Positions 54,951 to 63,400 of a stretch of DNA of 64,000 nt are shown here, piece after piece. The notes below the pieces were generated by a model. That model ran no database searches and was not told the origin of the DNA. It worked only from the letters and a program-made list of their open reading frames with translations. The stretch covers positions 2,401,001 through 2,465,000 of the forward strand of contig NZ_CP063656.1 of assembly GCF_015209725.1 (NCBI RefSeq), given 5' to 3'. Origin of the DNA: Lysobacter ciconiae (GTDB lineage Bacteria; Pseudomonadota; Gammaproteobacteria; Xanthomonadales; Xanthomonadaceae). The position numbers and the translations under genes are program-made. Positions within the stretch are counted from its first letter, which is position 1. Every line of letters starts with the position of its first letter.

Positions 54951-55316
54951 ATGAGCTACGTCTTTATCGCAATGACCATCCTGCTGACCGTTTACGGTCA
55001 GATCACCCTGAAATGGCAGGTCGGGCTCAACCCCGGGGCGACCATCGACGGCCTCAACCCGCGTGCCATCATCACCCTGCTGCTCAATCCGTGGGTGATC
55101 AGCGCCTTCGCGGCCGCGTTCGGGGCCTCGTTGTGCTGGATGGCCGCGATCAGCCGGATGCCGCTGAGCAAGGCCTATCCCTTCACGGCACTGAGCTTCC
55201 CGCTGGTCGCGGTGCTGACGGTCCTGCTCTTCCGGGAGTCCTTCGACTCACATAAGATCGCGGGCACTGCCCTGATCATCCTCGGGGTCATCGTGCTATC
55301 ACGCTCAGGGGCCTGA
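54951..55316 (+). CDS. Small four-helix membrane protein, ArnE/EmrE-like (flippase candidate)
   Basis: 121 residues, four membrane segments (about 3-20, 42-63, 68-92, 98-118), with YGQITLKWQVG and MPLSKAYPFTALSFPLVAVLTVLLFRES typical of the SMR/DMT superfamily. ArnE and ArnF, which flip aminoarabinose-phosphoundecaprenol, share this size and pattern. Position beside an ArnC-like transferase and a sugar aminotransferase supports a lipid-linked sugar flippase. A drug or metabolite exporter cannot be excluded. Confidence 0.8.
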   Translation: MSYVFIAMTILLTVYGQITLKWQVGLNPGATIDGLNPRAIITLLLNPWVISAFAAAFGASLCWMAAISRMPLSKAYPFTALSFPLVAVLTVLLFRESFDSHKIAGTALIILGVIVLSRSGA

Positions 55317-55319
55317 ATC

Positions 55320-55946
55320 ATGTCGCAGAAGACCGATGGTTTGCACGCTGTACTGTCGCATCCGAAAGTCTACGATCTGCTACAGAATCTACTAGGCGCC
55401 AAGCGATCCCGCGCCAGATTGATCCGGGATCACATCCGCCCACGCACCGGCGACCGCATCCTCGACATCGGCTGCGGCACCGGTGAGTTGTTCAGTCAGA
55501 TGCCGGCGGGACTGCGTTACGTGGGATTCGATCTGTCCGAGGACTACATCGCCGCGGCCCGGCAACGGCACGGCGCCCACGCGCGCTTCGAGTGCATGGA
55601 CGTCGCGGAGTACCGCGTTGCCGGCACCGAGGAACGGGGCGCCGATCTGGTGCTGGCGATCGGCATCCTGCACCACCTCGATGATGATCGCGCGCGCGCC
55701 CTGATGCGCACCGCGCACGCCGCCTTGAAACCGGGCGGCCGCTTCATCTCGCTGGACGGTACCTATATCGATGGCCAGTCGCCCATCGCGCGGGCCCTGA
55801 TCGCCCGTGACCGCGGCCAGAGCATCCGCACGCCGGCGGCCTACCAGGCCCTGGCCGAGGCTGAATTCGGCGCGGTGAAGGTCCAGGTCAGAGACGATAT
55901 GCTCTACGTACCGTATACACACTACATCATGGAATGCGTGCGCTAG
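55320..55946 (+). CDS. SAM-dependent class I methyltransferase
   Basis: 208 residues. SAM-binding motif I is ILDIGCGTGELF (about 48-59), motif II LVLAIGILHHLDDD and motif III ALKPGGRFISLDG. The substrate is unknown; in this operon O- or C-methylation of the sugar or acyl group is plausible. Lies three bases after the flippase candidate and 29 bases before the aminotransferase. Confidence 0.85.
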   Translation: MSQKTDGLHAVLSHPKVYDLLQNLLGAKRSRARLIRDHIRPRTGDRILDIGCGTGELFSQMPAGLRYVGFDLSEDYIAAARQRHGAHARFECMDVAEYRVAGTEERGADLVLAIGILHHLDDDRARALMRTAHAALKPGGRFISLDGTYIDGQSPIARALIARDRGQSIRTPAAYQALAEAEFGAVKVQVRDDMLYVPYTHYIMECVR

Positions 55947-55975
55947 GGCCCGCCCAGCCGCGATCAGGAGCACCA

Positions 55976-57103
55976 GTGATTCCGTTCAACAAGCCCTACA
56001 TGACCGGCCAAGAGCTGGTGAACATCACCCACGCACACGCCAATGGCCACCTTAGCGGAGATGGTCCGTTCACCAAGCAGTGCAACGCCTGGCTGACCGA
56101 GCGGACCGGTGCCAGCAGTTCCCTGCTGACCCACTCCTGCACCGCGGCCCTCGAGATGGCGGCCCTGCTGCTGGACCTGGTGCCGGGCGATGAAGTGATC
56201 ATGCCGTCCTACACCTTCGTGTCGACCTCCAACGCCTTCGTGCTGCGCGGCGCGGTGCCGGTCTTCGTGGATATCCGCGCCGACACCCTGAACATCGACG
56301 AGGCGCTGATCGAAGCCGCCATCACGCCCCGTACCAAGGCCATCTGCGTGGTGCATTACGCAGGCGTCTCGTGCGAGATGGATACGATCCTGGCGATCGC
56401 GGCACGCCATGGCCTGGCCGTGGTGGAAGATGCCGCACAGGGCATCATGTCCAGCTACAAGGGCCGCCCGCTGGGTACGCTCGGCGACCTGGGCGCCCTG
56501 AGCTTCCACGAGACCAAGAACATCATTTCCGGCGAAGGCGGCGCGCTGCTCTGCCGCGACAGCACGCATGCCGAGCGCGCGGAGATCATCCGTGAGAAGG
56601 GCACCAACCGCAGCCGGTTCTTCCGCGGCCAGGTCGACAAGTACACGTGGGTGGACGTAGGCTCCTCGTTCCTTCCGGGCGAGATCACGGCCGCCTTCCT
56701 CTCCGCGCAGATGGATGCGGCAGAGGACATCACCGAGCGCCGCCTGGCCATCTGGGACCGCTACCACGCCTGGGCCGAAGCCCATGAGGCCGCAGGGCTG
56801 CTCACCCGCCCCACGATTCCGGCGCATTGCACCCACAACGCGCACATGTATTACATGCTGCTGCCGTCGCTGGAGATCCGTACCCGGTTCATCCAGGACC
56901 TGAGGGAGCACGGCGTGCAGGCGGTGTTCCATTACATTCCGCTGCACTCCTCGCCGGCGGGACTGGCGCACGGCCGTACCGGTTCGGACATGTCCGTCAC
57001 TGATGACATCGGCAAGCGCCTGGTGAGAATGCCGCTGTGGATCGGCGTGGAAGACCACCTCCCTGAGATCCTCGCTGCGGCCGACCGTGCATTGGTCGGC
57101 TGA
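55976..57103 (+). CDS. wecE: dTDP-4-keto-6-deoxy-sugar aminotransferase, WecE-type
   Basis: 375 residues from GTG 55976 with CAGGAG at 55965-55970; E. coli WecE has 376 and begins MIPFN as here. PLP enzyme of the DegT/DnrJ/EryC1 family. PLP lysine is K181 in SFHETKN, with EDAAQG (151-156), THSCTAALEMAALLLD and IIREKGTNRSRFFRGQVDKYTW highly similar by eye to WecE. It should turn dTDP-4-keto-6-deoxyglucose into dTDP-4-amino-4,6-dideoxygalactose (Fuc4N). A QdtB-type or viosamine (VioA) product is less likely. Confidence 0.9.
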   Translation: MIPFNKPYMTGQELVNITHAHANGHLSGDGPFTKQCNAWLTERTGASSSLLTHSCTAALEMAALLLDLVPGDEVIMPSYTFVSTSNAFVLRGAVPVFVDIRADTLNIDEALIEAAITPRTKAICVVHYAGVSCEMDTILAIAARHGLAVVEDAAQGIMSSYKGRPLGTLGDLGALSFHETKNIISGEGGALLCRDSTHAERAEIIREKGTNRSRFFRGQVDKYTWVDVGSSFLPGEITAAFLSAQMDAAEDITERRLAIWDRYHAWAEAHEAAGLLTRPTIPAHCTHNAHMYYMLLPSLEIRTRFIQDLREHGVQAVFHYIPLHSSPAGLAHGRTGSDMSVTDDIGKRLVRMPLWIGVEDHLPEILAAADRALVG

Positions 57104-57106
57104 GAG

Positions 57107-58618
57107 ATGCACATTCAGGCGTTTTCCCGAAAGTCGGCGTCCGACTGGCCCACCATGGTCGTCATCGTCATGGCCAGCGCGGCCTTCATCAACGCCGCGA
57201 TGTACATCTCCTACGCGAGCATCCCGTTTGTCACCTCCGATGGCTGGTATTTCATCGATGCCTTCCTGCAGAAGCACTACCACGGCGGTGTGACGCTGCA
57301 GGATCTGTACATCAAGCGCAGCGCGGATGACCACGCCCAGCCGATCCAGAAGCTGTTGCTGCTGTGGAATGCGGAGTCGTTCGATCTGGACTTCGTGATC
57401 GAGTCCTACATGGGGCTCGCCATTGCCGCGGCCGCCTGGGTGCTGATGCTGCATGCCGCCCGCTGCGACAACCACGATCGGGACCGGGGTGCGTGGTGGA
57501 TCCTGCCGATGACCGCCTCGGCCGCGAGCTTCGTCTCGCTAAGTGGCGGCATGGTCTTCAACTGGTCGCTGGTGACCCTGGGCTACCTGGGGCCCCTGGC
57601 GTTGATCGGAATGGCCATGGCCAGCTGGCACGCGGTCCGGCACGGACGCTGGCTGACGCTGTGGCTTGTGGCGGCAGCGGTGGCCTTCACGCTCGACAGC
57701 GCCGCATTGATCTGCGCGATCAGCATTGCCCTTGCGCTGCTGATCCTTGAAGCCAAACAGCGCGGCGCCGGTTGGCGGCGCACCGCGGCCGTGGTCGCCG
57801 TCGTGGCGGTGTCCGTGGTCGCATACGGGTTGACGAGCCGCTTCTACCTGCATCCCCATCTCGCCGACGCGGCGGCAGGGCCGTCGGCGCTCTCGGCGTT
57901 GCGCGGCCTCGGCGCCGAGCGGCTGCAGCAGATGGTCCTGTCCATTGCCGCGCTGTCCATTTCCGATCGCCCTGCCCTGCAGTTCTACGTGCCCGCCAAG
58001 GCCGAGCTGCTGCATCGGGCCGCCGGACTGGCGGTCGTCGCGGCGCACGCCTGGTTCTGGTGGCGGGCATGGCGCGATGCATGGAACCGTACCCAGTTCA
58101 TCGCCGTGACCCTGATGCTGTTCTGCTACGGGGCCGTCGCCGGCATCGTCATCGGCCGGGTGTCGATGTTCGGGCCGGACTACGTGTTCCAGCAGCGCTA
58201 CCTGATGCTGTACCAGTTGGGGACCGTCGCGGTCACGTTGATGGCCGCAGGCGCCGACTGGTCGGCGTGGCGCTGGCCCCAACGGACGCTGGTGGGCCTG
58301 GGCCTGCTTGCGTTGGTCGCGATCCAGTGGCCCTTGTCCAAGGTGACCTGGGCAGACGCGGTGTACGTACAGAACTACGGCAACAACCTGGGGCGCGAGA
58401 TGATCCTGCTCGGCAAGGATCCCACCGTGCGGCTGGCCTCCTGCGCTCCCACGCTGGTGATCTGCCAGGCCGACCGGGACGAGCAGGTCCGCTCGATCTC
58501 GCTGCTCCGCGACCACCAGCTCAATGCGTTCTCCACGCGGATGCTGGAGCGCTATTCCATGGAGTCACTCGACGCGGAGGCGGGCCCGGTCGAACTGGTG
58601 GATGCACCCGCCCCGTGA
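57107..58618 (+). CDS. Polytopic membrane protein, possible GT-C glycosyltransferase
   Basis: 503 residues with about ten membrane segments, starting around residues 17-37. A first periplasmic loop follows that contains DGWYFIDAFLQKHY, LYIKRSADDHAQPIQKLLL. Acidic/His residues in the first loop after the first helix are where GT-C enzymes (ArnT, GtrII, PMT) keep their catalytic Asp, and several Asp are present here. No named family is recognised. Candidate for the periplasmic enzyme that transfers the lipid-linked sugar onto LPS, or alternatively an O-antigen polymerase. Last gene of the operon, three bases after wecE. Confidence 0.7.
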   Translation: MHIQAFSRKSASDWPTMVVIVMASAAFINAAMYISYASIPFVTSDGWYFIDAFLQKHYHGGVTLQDLYIKRSADDHAQPIQKLLLLWNAESFDLDFVIESYMGLAIAAAAWVLMLHAARCDNHDRDRGAWWILPMTASAASFVSLSGGMVFNWSLVTLGYLGPLALIGMAMASWHAVRHGRWLTLWLVAAAVAFTLDSAALICAISIALALLILEAKQRGAGWRRTAAVVAVVAVSVVAYGLTSRFYLHPHLADAAAGPSALSALRGLGAERLQQMVLSIAALSISDRPALQFYVPAKAELLHRAAGLAVVAAHAWFWWRAWRDAWNRTQFIAVTLMLFCYGAVAGIVIGRVSMFGPDYVFQQRYLMLYQLGTVAVTLMAAGADWSAWRWPQRTLVGLGLLALVAIQWPLSKVTWADAVYVQNYGNNLGREMILLGKDPTVRLASCAPTLVICQADRDEQVRSISLLRDHQLNAFSTRMLERYSMESLDAEAGPVELVDAPAP

Positions 58619-58626
58619 GGGTCCGC

Positions 58627-59049
58627 TCAGTGAGCCGCAGGCGGCAGCGCGCAGCCTGCCGGCTCGGCAACACGGGTGAAGGCAAGCTCCGCGCCCGTGC
58701 CGGCGCTGACGACGCTGATCCGATCGGTCGGCAGCACCGGTACGGGAAGCGCTGCCTGCCCCGCGTACGGCCCGGTGGCCACCTCCAGGATGGACTGGTC
58801 GGCGCGCCGGACCTCGATCCGCACGGCCTGGGCATCGTCTGCCGACGGGACGTGCCATTGGATCTCGGCCGCCTGCCCACCGTCGATGCAACCCGGTGCC
58901 GTCGTTGGCTGGACGCAGACCACGCAGTTGCCGTGGGCCCGGCCCTCATCCACCACGCGGTATCCCACCGCCGAAGCGTCCGCAGGCGGGCGTTGGCAGG
59001 CGCTCAACAGCAGCACCCCGAACAGCAGTACGCGCCTACCGTGAATCAT
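58627..59049 (-). CDS. Small lipoprotein of unknown function
   Basis: 140 residues. MIHGRRVLLFGVLLLSAC gives lipobox LLSAC with Cys18. The mature part has a Cys pair (NCVVCVQPTTAPGC), a beta-rich stretch (EIQWHVPSADDAQAVRIEVRRADQ) and a final Cys. The GC-rich coding bias and clean signal support a real gene. Its 3' end is only eight bases from the convergent operon end. Function unknown; the family is not recognised. Confidence 0.7.
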   Translation of the reverse strand: MIHGRRVLLFGVLLLSACQRPPADASAVGYRVVDEGRAHGNCVVCVQPTTAPGCIDGGQAAEIQWHVPSADDAQAVRIEVRRADQSILEVATGPYAGQAALPVPVLPTDRISVVSAGTGAELAFTRVAEPAGCALPPAAH

Positions 59050-59141
59050 GAGCGTCTCCGGCCAAAGATGGCCATTCTAGCCGGGGGTCAAGGCAGGGGC
59101 GACAGCGCAGCGCCTGCGCTGAACGAAGGTGCATCCCGGGA

Positions 59142-59170
59142 CGAACATCATCGCGGTGTTCTGGGATAAT
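59142..59170 (+). promoter_or_regulatory. Putative promoter of wecB
   Basis: GATAAT (59165-59170) matches the -10 consensus at five of six positions; 17 bases upstream is CGAACA, a poor -35 (three of six). It lies 59 bases before the wecB ATG in a gene-free stretch of about 180 bases between the divergent lipoprotein gene and wecB. Only the -10 is convincing. Confidence 0.4.
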
Positions 59171-59228
59171 TCCACGTCCATGCCCGCGGCTGCGCTGCGC
59201 CGCTCTGCTCCATGATCGAGGAACATCG

Positions 59229-60359
59229 ATGAAGCAAACGCCGAAGAAAGTGCTGGTGGTGTTCGGTACCCGCCCTGAAGCCATCAAGATGGCCCCCGTC
59301 GTCGAAGCATTGCGCCTGACCCCGGGCGTGGAGCCCATCGTCGTGGTGACCGCCCAGCATCGGCAGATGCTCGACCAGGTCCTAGATCTTTTCGACATCA
59401 CGCCCGACGAAGACCTGGATGTGATGGAGCCGGGGCAGACGCTGCAGGGGCTGTTCAGCAAGATCCTGATGGGCATGTGCGACGTGATTGCCCGCCATGC
59501 GCCCGACCTCGTTCTCGTCCATGGCGATACCAGCACCACGCTGGCCTCGGCCCTGGCGGCGTTCTACAACCGGGTACCCGTTGGGCACGTCGAAGCAGGC
59601 CTGCGGACTGGCGACATCTACGCGCCTTGGCCAGAGGAAGGCAACCGCTGCCTCACAGCGCCGTTGACGTCGCTGCACTTCGCACCTACCGAGCGTGCGC
59701 GGGAAAATCTCCGGCGCGAGGACATCGACGATGGGCGCATTGAAGTCACCGGCAACACCGTCATCGATGCGCTACTGCAGGTCACCGCGCGGATCGAGTC
59801 CGACGTAGCACTCAGCGCCGAATTGGCCTCGCGATTCCCGTTCCTGGATGACAGCAAGAAGCTGGTTCTGGTCACTGGGCATCGCCGCGAGAACTTCGGT
59901 GACGGTTTCGAGCAGATATGCAAAGCACTACGCGGTCTTGCCGACCGCGGTGATACACAGATCGTTTATCCGGTACACCTCAATCCCAACGTCGGAGAGC
60001 CGGTAAATCGACTACTCGGCAACCATCCCGCCATCAGTCTGATCCCACCGCAGGACTACCTGCCGTTCGTGTACCTGATGTCGCGTGCGCATCTGCTCAT
60101 CACCGATTCCGGCGGCGTGCAGGAAGAAGCGCCCTCGTTGGGCAAGCCCGTGCTAGTGATGCGGGACGTGACGGAGCGCCCAGAGGCAGTAGATGCGGGC
60201 ACGGTTCGACTGGTGGGAATCGACACTGCGCGTATCGTCACCCAGGCCAATCGACTGCTGGACGATCCGGCAGCCTACGCAGCCATGTCCCGTGCACACA
60301 ACCCGTATGGTGACGGCCACGCCTCCGAGCGCATTGCACGCCGCATCGTCGCAGGCTGA
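59229..60359 (+). CDS. wecB: UDP-N-acetylglucosamine 2-epimerase (non-hydrolysing)
   Basis: 376 residues, the family length. FGTRPEAIKMAPV at the start, VHGDTSTTLASALAAFY, GHVEAGLRTGDIYAPWPEE, TGHRRENFGDGFEQI and ITDSGGVQEEAPSLGKPVLVMRDVTERPEAV are the signature segments. It interconverts UDP-GlcNAc and UDP-ManNAc for surface polysaccharide. It stands as a single gene with its own upstream region and terminator. Confidence 0.96.
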   Translation: MKQTPKKVLVVFGTRPEAIKMAPVVEALRLTPGVEPIVVVTAQHRQMLDQVLDLFDITPDEDLDVMEPGQTLQGLFSKILMGMCDVIARHAPDLVLVHGDTSTTLASALAAFYNRVPVGHVEAGLRTGDIYAPWPEEGNRCLTAPLTSLHFAPTERARENLRREDIDDGRIEVTGNTVIDALLQVTARIESDVALSAELASRFPFLDDSKKLVLVTGHRRENFGDGFEQICKALRGLADRGDTQIVYPVHLNPNVGEPVNRLLGNHPAISLIPPQDYLPFVYLMSRAHLLITDSGGVQEEAPSLGKPVLVMRDVTERPEAVDAGTVRLVGIDTARIVTQANRLLDDPAAYAAMSRAHNPYGDGHASERIARRIVAG

Positions 60360-60385
60360 GCGGCGGAACGGCTGAAATGGAAAAT

Positions 60386-60408
60386 GGCCGGGATACCCGG
60401 CCCTTTAT
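60386..60408. terminator. Bidirectional terminator between wecB and the large glycosyltransferase
   Basis: GGCCGGG (60386-60392), ATA loop, CCCGGCC (60396-60402): a perfect seven-pair stem. The + strand tail is CTTTAT; the minus-strand tail is ATTTTCCATTTC. It serves the convergent genes ending at 60359 and 60441. Confidence 0.75.
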
Positions 60409-60440
60409 CCCGAGAACTATAAGATCCACACCACACCGCA

Positions 60441-63400
60441 TCAAACAGGCGGGTGGCGTTCACGGTAGGTGTGCGGCGCCCAAGGGCCCCACTTCGCTTC
60501 ATAGATCGCCTTGTTCGTATCGAACAACGCCTGCTTGGCCCCGGCCTTCAGCTTGTTGAAGCTCGCCGACAGATGGTGGTGCACAAAGACATCGTCTGCA
60601 CATAGGACCTTGAAGCCGTTCAGCGCCAGTCGTCGACAATAATCGTCGTCCTCGAAGAATCCGACGCCGAAGTCCTCATCCATCGGCCCCACTGCATCGT
60701 AAACTCGGCGAGGTATCATCACGCAGAAAAACGCCGCCGTGGCTATCTCGAACGAAGTACCCGGATTACGCCGGGTGTACTCTCCGGCACGCTCGATCAT
60801 TTCTTCCATAGTGGCGTAGTGGATCTCGATGCGCGCTTCGTTGCCGATGTTATTGGTCACGGGCCCCACAAGACCTGCCCCCGGGTTCCGCCTGAGGTGC
60901 CGCATCAAGCCTCGCACCCAACCCGGCGTTACATAGGTGTCGTTGTTGAGGATAACGAGGTAGTCACCCGTCGCCGCCCGCAAGCCGACGTTATTACCTG
61001 CGGAGAACCCGACATTGGCGTCATTGGCGATGAAGACGCGATGCGTCCCGCCCAAGGCCCAATGCGTTAAGTACGCTTGGGTCCCGTCGGAAGATGCGTT
61101 GTCCACGGCGATGATCTCAAGATTGGGATAGTCGCTGTAGCGTTCGACACTTTCCAGGCAAGCCTGCGTGAACTGCAAGTTGTTGTAACAGAGCACTATA
61201 ATGCTTACCTTCGGTTCGACGATCCTCGCTAGAGCATCGTCGAGCTCAGCGGCCCTATGCGCCCAAGTCTGCTGGCGAGCAAAAGCTTGACGCGCCTCCA
61301 CCACGGCGGCGTCTGAGTCAGCGGGCTCCAGCGCAGTCGATACCTGCCTCGAGAAGTCGGCAGCATCATCCGCGACACGGACGAGCCCCGCGAACTGGGA
61401 CATTTCCGGCAGATCGACCGACACCGTTGGCTTTCCAGCGCTTAGATATTCGTAGACCTTGACTGGGTTGGTGGCAAGGGTCAGTGGGATCACACGGAAA
61501 GGCAGCAGACATACATCAAATGCGTGCAGCCAGTACGGTAGCTCCTTGTAGGACACCTCGCCGATGAATCGTACGTTACGCAGATCGTGCAGGCGCTCTG
61601 CGGCGCCGGTTGTGTCCCGCCCTACGAGCAGGACCAGATCCCGAGGATGATCGACAGCGACGCGTCGGATCAGGTCCACGTCGAACCACTCAGCGATAGC
61701 ACCGTAATAGCCGATGATCCGTCGCCGAGCCCGATCGACGAAGACTTCCGAAGGACGCGCGCAGAAGTGCTCGTATTCAGTCGCATTGCGGATCATCGCG
61801 ATGTTCGCCGACTCGTTCTCCATCTCGTCGTAGAGCCACTGCGAGGTGACGATCAACAGGTCCGCGCTACCGACCAGTGTCCGCTCACCCGCCAGCACGT
61901 TCGCGGCGTTGTCCTTGAAGCCCCCGTGGTGATCCATGCAGTCGTAGACGAGCCGCATGTTGGGCAGGCTCTGAGCGGGCTCCAGCCAGAAGGGGTGCTG
62001 GACAAGCGATATTGAACGGGTGGTGCCCGTCCACTCGAGCAAGCTCGCGAGGCTAGCGCCGATCGCGTTCACCTGCTGCGCACTGGCGACGTCGAAGTAG
62101 ATTGGCGGCGCACCGAGCACGTTGAGGTTGATCTGGAAGAGCCTCTCGGTCTTATCAAGCGGCTCGACCGAAAATCCCGGCTTGACCGAGTCCACGAAAT
62201 TGTTGGAAATGTAGAAGACTCGATGTCCCTTCCCCGCCATAGCAGCGGCAAGGTGCTGCGGCCGTTGGAACCGAAAGTGCCAGTCAATTACGGCCCAGAC
62301 GAAAACATCTTCCATGCCAGAGCCATCCGGCACAGTATGCCCGACGCCCAGACCGGCGCTCTCGCTCAAGATCACACGACTGGAGCGGAACATGCGGCGC
62401 AACTTGGCCTTGTCGGAAGGGTCCAACCGTCCGGTCCGCGCTGTGCGTCGAAGGAAGTTCCACGCCTGACGAAGGTGGGACCGCAAGGGCCACCCGATCG
62501 ATCCACTTTCGTCTACGCCGGCTTCGCCGGTAGACATCATGCGTTTCAGATGACGCGAAGTCTCCCGCGGATCGACCATCAGCCGCTTCACCGCACGCAT
62601 TGGCCGCGTCAGCGCCCAAGAGGTGCTGCGGTATACGCTCTGAAGTTCCTGCTCGATCACGGCGAGCCGCACACGCAGCGCCTCCCCCTCTCGGTTGGCC
62701 TCGGCGTGGGCGTCAATCGAGTGCTCGATGTCCGAAAGCTTCACTAGCATTGACGACTCGATGGATGCCACCAGGTCAGCAATCGCGTGCTCGGCACCCC
62801 TCGAAGCATTCGTTTCCCAGGTGATCGCGTCATGGATCTGTGCCAACGCATCCTGTTGGTTGCGCTGGAGTCGATCAAGGCTCCACTTGTGCTGTCGCAC
62901 TTCCTCGCGCATTTCAGCGACGTTCGGCTGAAGCACTTCAATCACCTTGAGTGCTTCCAACACATCTTGCGCTTGCCCTTGGAGCTCGTGGCGCACTATC
63001 TCCTTGGAGCTCGATACATCTTCGCCCAAGCTCTCCAGCAGACGAGCAATTCGATCGAGTCTCTTGTGCGAGTCCACCCGATCGGAATGCCCAGCGTTCA
63101 CATCTGCAACCACCCTACTCACCAGGCGGGCGATCTGATCCAACACTTCCCGCGAATCTTTCCAATGGGACTGCTCGGCGGCCGCATCTGCGACCAGCCG
63201 ATCCAGCAGAGTGCCGACCCGTTCCAGCCCGCCGCGCGAATCCGCCCAGCCGAAACGCTCGGCAGTGGCGTCCGCAACCGCTTGGGGTAGCGTCTTGGCG
63301 TTCTCAATCGCCTCTCGCATCTGCTGCTCGACCACTGTTCGTGTAAATGCTTCCGAGTGGATCGCGAACGCCTGCGCCAGTGGCGTGCCTTGCGCCGACG

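Larger units (their letters stand above)
48495..58618 (+). other. Eleven-gene aminosugar/acyl-module operon
   Basis: All eleven genes point the same way with junctions of -4, -4, +2, 0, -4, -4, +5, +3, +29 and +3 bases, so one transcript and strong translational coupling are likely. Order: ArnC/GtrB-like transferase, WecD-like acyltransferase, ACP, FabG-like reductase, AMP-ligase, LuxE-like, LuxC-like, four-helix flippase-like protein, methyltransferase, WecE-type aminotransferase, polytopic protein. No terminator is seen inside. rml genes for dTDP-4-keto-6-deoxyglucose are not in the window and would have to be elsewhere. Confidence 0.7.

Noticed and set aside
48495..58618. Bioluminescence (lux) operon
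   Set aside because: LuxC- and LuxE-like genes are present, but luxA, luxB and luxD are absent and the flanks are sugar enzymes.
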